Shown here: positions 56,494-64,000 of the stretch, one piece after another
Layout: every line of letters begins with the position of its first letter
Position numbering within the stretch: the first letter of the stretch is position 1
Assembly: GCA_032622095.1 (NCBI GenBank)
Contig: CP136062.1
Span: forward strand, 203,389,959 to 203,453,958
Direction: 5' to 3'
Length of the DNA stretch: 64,000 bases
From: Siphonodentalium dalli
Lineage: Eukaryota; Mollusca; Scaphopoda; Gadilida; Siphonodentaliidae
Notes under the pieces: generated by a model
What the model was told of the DNA's origin: nothing
The model's input: only the letters and a program-made list of their open reading frames with translations
The model's database searches: none
Program-made: the position numbers and the translations under genes

Positions 56494-57228
56494 TTCGCAT
56501 GCACCACAACTTGACATTTTTTTTGCAATTGTGAATATTCAGTACAGATTGTTTTCTTCCCTTGCGTTTCCGTTCTTTATAATGGCATTCTATTCCACTT
56601 GCCAGTCACGTTCATCAATCACCATTTTATCAGTACATGTACAAGATATTGTGGAGAACATAGTGGAGACTCATAATCCATTTCATGTATTGAAGGGCGT
56701 TGCATGGCTTGGCGGCCATTTATGTATCAAACATTTCTATAGAAAATTTATCTCAAATAATGGATCAAACCTCACAAATCTCGTCCGATAGAACACATAT
56801 CAATTTGGTCAACTATAGTTGACAAACTATAGATATATTCGAAATCCTATTTGTGTTTGCTGTATTGTGTATGCATGGTATGTCAATGTGTTGCTAAATG
56901 TTGAATTTGTGTGTTGATTTTGGTTTGTATATTGTATATGAGTTTCATGATCTGGTATGGTTTGATATATGTTTCTGCATGTGAGAATTTCCCATATAAT
57001 CATGTTTTAGGTCTCATCTGATAAGAATTGTTTTGACACAGGCTTTCATTGATAACCATATATCCAGTCTATTGAACATAATCCCATCCATCTCCTAATG
57101 GCAACCCAACCATATTGAGATTTTAACCCATAGACATAACATTTTAAGTATTTTTATGATATCAAAGGAAATACTACAATAATAATCATGCAGAGAATTT
57201 TTGAAACAATTTCCTTTTTGATAGCAAT
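56494..57228. other. Unassigned intergenic sequence
   Basis: AT-rich. A short open frame at 56531-56791 has no recognisable features. No transposon ends seen. Confidence 0.45.
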
Positions 57229-57695
57229 TTAAAGGTACTCAATCCGATAAAACTCCTCTCAATTACTATTTCAATGGCTTCGGGGGTCAAAAATATTTGA
57301 TTCGAGTCGAGAAAGTCACCCATCAAAGCTCAGATTTGTTAGATATCAATTTTAGAAATCTATTATTTTTCATTATCGGGAATACTTTCTGGCCCAGATC
57401 TCAGTCAAAATTGCGTTATTATTACCACTTGATTTTAGAGTTATCCATCCTTGTCTGTTTGAATAAAGTTCTGGTGTACAAATCTCGAGCAGGATACGAA
57501 ATTGACGGCAATTATTAGTACTCATCTCGAGAACATAACAAATTTCAAAAATCAATATCTAATAACTCGAGCTTTGTTTGATGGGTTCCTCGACTAGAAT
57601 CAAATATTTTTTACCCCCAAAGCCAAAGAAATAGTAATATAGGACCCTCGATCGGATTGTTGTTGTTGGAATCTTTACGGATTGAGTACCTTTAA
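57229..57695. mobile_element. MITE, TTAAAGGTACTCAATCCG family, long copy
   Basis: Ends TTAAAGGTACTCAATCCG / CGGATTGAGTACCTTTAA. Inner inverted segments AAATATTTGATTCGAGTCGA and TCGACTAGAATCAAATATTT pair with each other. Related to 13941-14146 and to a fragment at 17270-17330 (ACCCATCAAAGCTCAGA). Confidence 0.8.
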
Positions 57696-58270
57696 TGTTC
57701 ATTTGGTGATTTTGATATCCAAATTTCTGACTTGGGAGACCATAGTTGAAAATGTAAGTATACCAAATGAATGGTTTTGTTGTATTTTACACTGAAGATG
57801 GCAAATGTGTAACTGTGGTTGAAACACTTCACCTGAAGTTAAGAGGTAGGGGTGCAAATATAACTTCCCAGAGCTACAGGTAGTTACAATTCAGATGTAA
57901 ACAAAGGGTCTGGTTGGGATGCAAAACTTTGGAAATAATCCTTCAATAGTAAACTGTTGTCTATTCCAGAAATGAAGCAATAATCTCAAGTTGGAAATCG
58001 CAAAATTCCATGTTGAATTAGCATATTGGTACTTGGCTTCTTATATACTGTACCATTATGTGCGTTCAAGCGTTATGGTTTACTGTATCTTTTCTGTACT
58101 AAAGGTGAGAACATATCCAATATTTTATATGGATTTTTGGTCTCTCAAAGTTGACAGAAATGTCAGTTTATTTCTAAATTTCAATGAAATTAGAGACCTG
58201 GAAATGGAAATTTTCACTTGACACCAAATAGTACTGGAAACGTCAAATAACCTGTTTAATCTGTGACTGA

Positions 58271-58391
58271 TACAGGCAAGAAACTGTCAGGAATTAAGAG
58301 TATGCCCAAGCCCTAACTTGAAGTGGCTTGGCCAGGACTTCCAAGTCAGGGCTTGGGCATACTCTCAATTCCTGACAGTTTCCTGCCTGTA
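58271..58391. repeat. Hairpin
   Basis: TACAGGCAAGAAACTGTCAG then GAATTAAGAGTATGCCCAAG, opposite CTTGGGCATACTCTCAATTC then CTGACAGTTTCCTGCCTGTA, with a ~40-bp imperfect loop. A foldback MITE or small-RNA-like hairpin. Confidence 0.85.
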
Positions 58392-58556
58392 TTGATCTAT
58401 GTCTTCAACTTTCGGTAAGAGTTTGATTTGTTTACACATTTTAATAGGAACATGGTCACAGGAATAAACGATATCTTGCTGAAAACAGCATGGCCAATAT
58501 CACTATAAGGAACACCCACCACAGGATTGTCATTAAGTAAACAAGTAAAATATATA

Positions 58557-58718
58557 GAGAGTAATCAATTGGTTCCGAGAATTACGTTAAATAATTCACG
58601 AGAGGTGAGAGACGTCGGTAAGAAACGAGTGCGCGTTAGCGCACGAGTTTCTTACCCAAACGTCTCTCGCCTCGAGTGAATTATTGAACGTAATTCTCGG
58701 AACTAATTGATTACTCTA
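58557..58718. repeat. Hairpin with GCGCGTTAGCGCAC apex
   Basis: AGAGAGTAATCAATTGGTTC...GAGAGACGT...AAGAAACGAGTGCGC faces GCGCACGAGTTTCTTACCC...ACGTCTCTCGCC...GATTACTCT. A ~160-bp near-perfect foldback. Confidence 0.88.
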
Positions 58719-59339
58719 TTTATTACACTTCTGCATCAATTTGGTTCGCCAAATAGGATTAAAACACACAGAATGAATGCTTAAAAGTCCCGATGTGGAT
58801 AAAGATCAACCATAGAAAATTCAGTCTAGATCAGTAAGCGACGTAACGTCAATGACGTCACGGGAAATGACATAATTCACTAGTGACATTACCAATTTTA
58901 ATTAACAGCATTTTCAATGGAAATCGCGCATAGGAGTGTAATAAAAATATATAATAAATCAAAATTAAAAATGAGCACACCACTTTAACAATAGCATCGC
59001 TATTGATATAATGCTACCACTACAATTAACCAAAATTATCATGTGCATTAATTTTGAAAATTATTGTCTTTTTTGTTATTACAAAGACACATTGCTTGAT
59101 CCCAACAGATATTGGATTGTTTATTGTGTGTGATTGCTATTTGAAAAATACAACATTGTTGTTAATCTAGTGGGGAATTTATAGTTATAACATTTAGACA
59201 TTTAATTCTAAGGAGTGTCAAAGGAATAAGTCATTCAAGTAAATCCAGAGTGGAATCCCATAATTTTACAAATGCAGACAATATCTGGCCATAATGCTGT
59301 AAGGTGATCATGATAAAACGATTTTAGGTGAGAATACTT
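58719..59339. other. Unassigned intergenic sequence
   Basis: AT-rich, no gene or element ends recognised. GACGTAACGTCAATGACGTC at ~58848 is a CRE-like cluster (TGACGTCA), probably fortuitous. Confidence 0.4.
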
Positions 59340-59343
59340 TTTA

Positions 59344-59545
59344 TTAAGAAAGTTCATATAAATGACTAACAAAAAGTATGAAATGCTCAACAACTAGATT
59401 GTATATAAATACGGTCTGCTGGCTACCATGTTCTTTGCAAGCCTTGAGTTTACTGCTCGTATACAAGCCTTGAAATAAGCTCCATTTATTAATATATAGA
59501 TCATAAACCAGTCTGTCAGTTAATGCCTTCTTTGAAGTTCTTTCT
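59344..59545 (-). pseudogene. Diverged relative of the 54.8-kb terminal exon
   Basis: The minus strand carries ACTGACAGACTGGTTTATGA, aligned with the start of the 54828-55030 exon. In the matching frame it reads DWFMIYILINGAYFKACIRA and meets a TAG at ~59400. Another frame stays open to a TAA that overlaps AATAAA (59340-59345). It looks like a degraded duplicate. Confidence 0.3.
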
Positions 59546-59622
59546 ATTGCAAATTTCATAAATAGTCAATGTTTAGTCATAATTTAGAAAAAAATAATTT
59601 CATTCTTGTCTACTACTAAATT

Positions 59623-59712
59623 GATGGCGATGGCTTGATTGCCATGGGTATCATACCTGTAGAAGCCGATGGCGATGGCTTGATTGCCATAGGTATCATA
59701 CCTGTAGTACAG
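59623..59712. repeat. 45-bp tandem duplication
   Basis: GATGGCGATGGCTTGATTGC, CAT(G/A)GGTATCATACCTGTAG, twice. Confidence 0.9.
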
Positions 59713-60641
59713 TAGAAGGCAATCAGTCCAGTTCTCTTATGGTTTTGGAACGACTGATTTTGACATTTTGTCATTTATTGTCAACAATTTGCAATGCATG
59801 TTTTGTTGCAATGAAAACGATGAAGATGATTGTATTGTGAAACCACACATGAACAGCATGAGCTCATTGCAACAAAGAACAGAACCAAATTGAATCCATT
59901 TTCCTTGCAAAGAACCTGATTGCCAGCGATAAGCAACAAATAAATGAATTAAAAAATGGTTTTAAACCTCGCAACATTAAATACATAGTACTAATAATTA
60001 GAGGTATCAAACCATTTCTAGCACCAACTCATCAAAATTAGTTTTGTTTCAACTCAAACCCTTTACTATTCTATACAGTAATTTGGGCAAGATTCACTTG
60101 CATCCAGCCACAATACAAAATATATGCAAATGAAAGCCATCTATTTCAGGCAAAATACATAGATCCAGATATAGCAAATTATTAATATATGACAAACTGA
60201 ATTATCATTGCATTAAATAATTAATGTTGTATTTATCATATTCTGGGAATATCATAATGATAGACTATTAAAGCTCATGGGGATACTCTCAAAAGTTGAT
60301 AAATACATTAAATACTCTTGTATGGACAGAGAAAGACTTATTCAAATAATAGAATTTAGAAAAGTCGGGCCCTAAATTTTCTTCAACATGGAATAATAAA
60401 AGAGTGTTCCTTGTTGATTTGTTCCTTGTTGACATGGTAAAAATAAAGAGCGTTTATATCACATATGTGTATAAAATTGGAATCAGCTGGAAAATTGCTT
60501 TAAACATTGATAGTTTTTTTTACACAGCTTCTTGCAACTATCGATCTATCTAATCCCACCTTCCAAATTATATAGATAAGTTTTTGTGGGAGAATACCCT
60601 GTCTAGCCTTGAAATTATTTTCCTTGACCATATCTTATTAA
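59713..60641. other. Unassigned intergenic sequence
   Basis: AT-rich. No coding frame, transposon end or strong hairpin recognised. Confidence 0.45.
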
Positions 60642-61023
60642 CCCTTTACCCAACAGAAGGGCCCTGTGCCAATGCATTATCTTATATATGCGAGTCGACC
60701 ATAGGTCGCCTCGCATATATAAGAGAATGCATTGGCTTAACACATTGAAAATTATAAAATTGTTAAAGAATGTAAGAAAAAATGGTAAAAAAATATTTTT
60801 TTTAGGCCAATGCATTCTCTTATATATGCGAGGCGACCTATGGTCGACTCGCATATATAAGAGAATGCATTGGCACATGGCATAACTGTAACTATCACAA
60901 TGTGGTCAAGGAGCCGGTTCCAATGATATCCATATTTGTATGGTTCTATTGAGACAGACCGAAGATATTTTAGGCTGTTGAAGCTTTATTTGGCCGGTTT
61001 TGGCCGGTTTGTTGGGTAAAGGG
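60642..61023. mobile_element. piggyBac-type MITE P5 (double palindrome)
   Basis: CCCTTTACCCAACA ends with TTAA at 60638-60641 and 61024-61027. Inverted relative to P4 and P6, with two opposed CCAATGCATT...GTCGACC palindromes. Confidence 0.9.
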
Positions 61024-61451
61024 TTAAGTGTGAATACAATTTTAAACCCTTTTTGGTGAGAATGAGACAGTAAATTTACTCTTCTGCACTAGTTGTTGTT
61101 GAAAATAATGTTGGCATTTAGCATAGGCTTTATCATTTGCCAATGAAAATAGCTGTGTGAGTGAAGTAAACAAGATGGCTTTCAGTTTTATAAGGACTCA
61201 ATTTCCTGGCCAAAAGACTTTTAGCTTTGACCGATAAATTCATTATAACTACAGCAAGATATTTTATAGATGATATGAAGAGGTACCCGAGCGATTCTGC
61301 AAATATAAAATATATGTCAGCCCAGTTCATTCTGATACTGGATTCATTGCACAATAAATATCAAAATGGTTGAGAAACAAAACTTACAAAAATATAAATT
61401 GCACAGGCATACAAAGGTTTTGTTCTACCAATATTAAAGATGAAGACTGAT
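61024..61451. other. Unassigned intergenic sequence
   Basis: No gene or repeat recognised. Confidence 0.45.
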
Positions 61452-61883
61452 CAAGCCTGAGTTTACTGTGCCTGTCATGTATAGAATGAGGTCCCCAGAG
61501 GGTGAGTTTAGTGACGCTATCCCGCATAGCAGGCTAGCATCACTAAATTCATCCTCTGGGGACCTCATCTTCTCTGGAAAGTTTCTTTATTATCAAATTT
61601 CTATAGACATAGATTCTATTTCTTTTTTAGTTTAGTTTTTCTATATCCCCAAATTGGCAGACGATAAATGCATAAATGAGGTGCCCAATGGGTGCACATC
61701 ACAATATTCACCATTTGGGAACTTCAATCTGAGTCAATGTCTCCCATAGCAGATGAGGCCATGAAGAATGAGGTACCCAGAAGGTGAATTTAGTGATGAT
61801 AGCCCACTATGAGGGATAGCATCACTAAATTCACCCTCTGGGGACCTCATTCTGCAAATGAAGGCTCAATAAATTCAGGCTTG
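61452..61883. mobile_element. Palindromic MITE copy F
   Basis: Ends CAAGCCTGAGTTTACTGTG / CAATAAATTCAGGCTTG, flanked by the perfect 8-bp duplication AGACTGAT (61444-61451 and 61884-61891). Shares with D and E the interior block around TATATCCCCAAATTGGCAGA and the AGAATGAGGTCCCCAGAGGG modules. Confidence 0.92.
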
Positions 61884-61891
61884 AGACTGAT

Positions 61892-62871
61892 CACAAGTAA
61901 TTATAAAAGCTTCTTCTGATCACATATAAATAATAAAAGTTGTTTCTGATCACATGCAAATGTACTCACAATTGTAACAGATATCATTGTAACTTAAAAA
62001 CAGATATAGATAATAGATATGAATTGTTAGACATAATGCAACATCGTCCATGAATAGGATGATGAAACAAAACATATACCATATTTAATGCAAGGACATA
62101 GCGTATGGGGGCTATACATGTCAATGGTAAACCCAATCTCAGATTTCAAGCAATATAATACTATAGTTTGAACTAATATTTTATTGTTTTATTATTGAAC
62201 ATTTTGTGATATCCGAGTCAAATATATAAACATTACTTATTGTTTTTTTCTGAGTTTTGACTTTTAAAACATTCTAACCACATACCGGTAGATACAGGTA
62301 GTTATGATTTTCGTTGTCTGCTTTCTAGAAACTTGATTTGTTGGGAGTCGCAGATGGAAAGTTTAATGTTAAGGTGGGGTCCATATGAACATTTTCAAAA
62401 CTTATATTTTTGTGGCTATGCAGCAGAAATTCTGAGGTATACACCCATACGGTAGCTACATCCCTGCTTTGTTGTGCACTATATTAGCATTCACCTCCAA
62501 TGATTTCCATTTAATCAATTACACCTGTACATTCTCATATTTGCAAGCAGATATGTAAGTAAACTATGTCTACTGGACGGATTGACATTTGGAAGAACAA
62601 TGTGATACCAATCATACTGAATTGCCATGAGTATTTACAATCAATCATAAACAATCAAACCGTAGTACTGGCCCTACCTAACAGTTAGAATTAGTCAATT
62701 TCAGCTAATAAGAGTGTCCAACCAGACCTTTTAGTGCCTTATTAATATTTCAATATGAGCAATACTTGTCTTCCAATAAAGATTTTTTAAACTATATTGA
62801 GAAATTGAAAATAGCTGACAGTATATAATTGCCAATAAAAGTCACACCTCTAGTACTGTAGACGTGTGCAA
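61892..62871. other. Unassigned intergenic sequence
   Basis: AT-rich. A short direct repeat (AAGCTTCTTCTGATCACAT / AAGTTGTTTCTGATCACAT) at 61908-61955. No gene seen. Confidence 0.45.
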
Positions 62872-62875
62872 TTAA

Positions 62876-63248
62876 CCCTTTACCCAACAAACCGGCCAAA
62901 TAAAGCTTCAACAGCCTAAAATATCTTCGGTCTGTCTCAATAGAACCATACAAATATGGATATCATTGGAACCGGCTCCTTGACCACATTGTGATAGTTA
63001 CAGTTATGCCCTGTGCCAATGCATTCTCTTATATATGCGAGTCGACCATAGGTCGCCTCGCATATATAAGAGAATGCATTGGCCTAAAAAAAAATCTTTT
63101 TTGAACATTTTTTTTTACCATTCTTTAACAATTTATAATTTTTAATGTGTTAAGCCAATGCATTCTCTTATATATGCGAGGCGACCTATGGTCGACTCGC
63201 ATATATAAGAGAATGCATTGGCACAGGGCCCTTCTGTTGGGTAAAGGG
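62876..63248. mobile_element. piggyBac-type MITE P6 (double palindrome)
   Basis: CCCTTTACCCAACA ends with TTAA at 62872-62875 and 63249-63252. Very similar to P4 but lacks one GGCCAAAACC unit at the left end. It lies ~330 bp from the cyclophilin stop codon. Confidence 0.9.
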
Positions 63249-63579
63249 TTAACTGAAATTGACTGTATCAAAGAATCTCATCTGATTCATTTAAGTTATT
63301 TACAAAGAACATCCTAGAAAATTATAGAAAATATTTTGGCAATATAAATATTCATTTGATGGCAAGGAAGACTTTTTGTCAATTTTGATTGTTGGCACAT
63401 TTCGGAATACACAATAAGAAACATATCCCCACCATTCATATAAAGGCAGTTTGTGGGATCAAAATGGCAGTACTCATACATGATCTAAGCCAATCAGCAT
63501 AGTGCAAACCAAACAGCAAATTGATCCCAATATATATGAGCCAATCAGATCAGTGCACATAATAAGGTAGGTCCAAACT

Positions 63580-63809
63580 TCAGACAGCATCAGTCAGTTC
63601 TTCTTCAAATGGCTCTGCTAGTTCGATGACACCCGAAGCTTTAATCGTAACATCTTCAACCGGCCAGTCCATTGTGTTTGCTGGTACATTTTCTATTTGA
63701 CGAACAATATCCATACCTTGAAGGACTTTGCCAAATACGACATGTACTCCATCTAACCAGTTAGTTGCTTTCAACGTGATGAAGAACTGATTACCATTTG
63801 TATTAGTAC
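63580..63809 (-). CDS. Cyclophilin-type peptidyl-prolyl isomerase, terminal exon (PPIB-like)
   Basis: Cyclophilins catalyse cis-trans isomerisation of prolyl bonds. This last exon follows an acceptor TCATTGCAG and encodes [40 protein letters not shown] and a tail ending [16 protein letters not shown], with a TGA stop at 63580. NGxQFFIT and LDGxHVVFGKV are signature blocks. It covers the C-terminal third of the domain. The extension after the GVIEL strand, and GMDIVRQIE, are closest to the secretory (PPIB/PPIC) group, but no KDEL-type signal is present. The 5' exons lie beyond 64000. Confidence 0.88.
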
Positions 63810-64000
63810 CTGCAATGATCCACATGGTGAAAACAGATTAGCTTTGAACCAATATCAACTATCGGACATGATATCGGCAGAGACTGGGAATTCGGACAAG
63901 GCCATGGCAATTTGGACATGAGTTCTGCCAATTGTCAGATATTTTCAATGTGCTGTCATTGAACATTCTCCCATGAATTTATGGCAAAATCTATGGAAGT

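Noticed and set aside
58840-58870. CRE-like TGACGTCA cluster as a promoter
   Set aside because: No gene start nearby. Isolated occurrence in AT-rich intergenic DNA.

Overview
This is a eukaryotic nuclear window, almost certainly invertebrate and most likely a bivalve mollusc. The genes have many short exons in long AT-rich introns, and most of the rest is DNA transposons, MITEs, tRNA-derived SINEs and tandem repeats. The mollusc assignment rests on repeat style (CCGTCCGTCCG-tailed repeats, 'CAAGATGGC' tandem repeats) and is an inference.

Three protein genes are recognisable. (1) Positions 192-4619, + strand: the last two exons of an SPG7/paraplegin-like mitochondrial AAA protease. (2) Positions 10792-48422, - strand: a complete WRNIP1-like gene. 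I could place all nine coding exons with matching GT/AG boundaries and phases, giving a 582-residue protein with an N-terminal UBZ4 zinc finger, an AAA+ core and the MgsA/WRNIP1 C-terminal domain. (3) Positions 63580-63809, - strand: the terminal exon of a cyclophilin (PPIB-like). SPG7 and WRNIP1 are convergent, tail to tail. Several coding-looking frames between 48987 and 59545 stay unassigned. One has a good start context, is divergent from WRNIP1, and is broken by a 1.07-kb hAT-type element.

Layout. 1-4.6 kb: SPG7 3' end, its last intron holding a hAT relic, a SINE with a MITE inside it, and a tandem repeat. 6-10.7 kb: MITEs, a minisatellite and an inverted repeat with 1.1-1.2-kb arms abutting the 3' end of WRNIP1. 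10.8-48.4 kb: WRNIP1. Its terminal exon is partly duplicated. Intron 5 carries a near-identical 3301-bp tandem duplication. Intron 4 carries a 4982-bp PIF/Harbinger-like element nested in another MITE. Introns 2-4 carry piggyBac-type MITEs with exact TTAA sites. 45.7-54.2 kb: an inverted repeat with ~2.2-kb arms flanks WRNIP1 exon 1, so exon 1 and the presumed promoter lie in its loop, with a hAT MITE and a LINE fragment. 54.2-63.5 kb: mostly intergenic repeats and hairpins.

I found no operon, CRISPR array, rRNA or intact tRNA gene. I do not see a new biochemical system. The novelty is structural: palindromic MITE families that share modules, target sites that can be proved from empty copies inside the same window, and inverted or tandem rearrangements around WRNIP1. 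Exon boundaries and repeat edges were read by eye.
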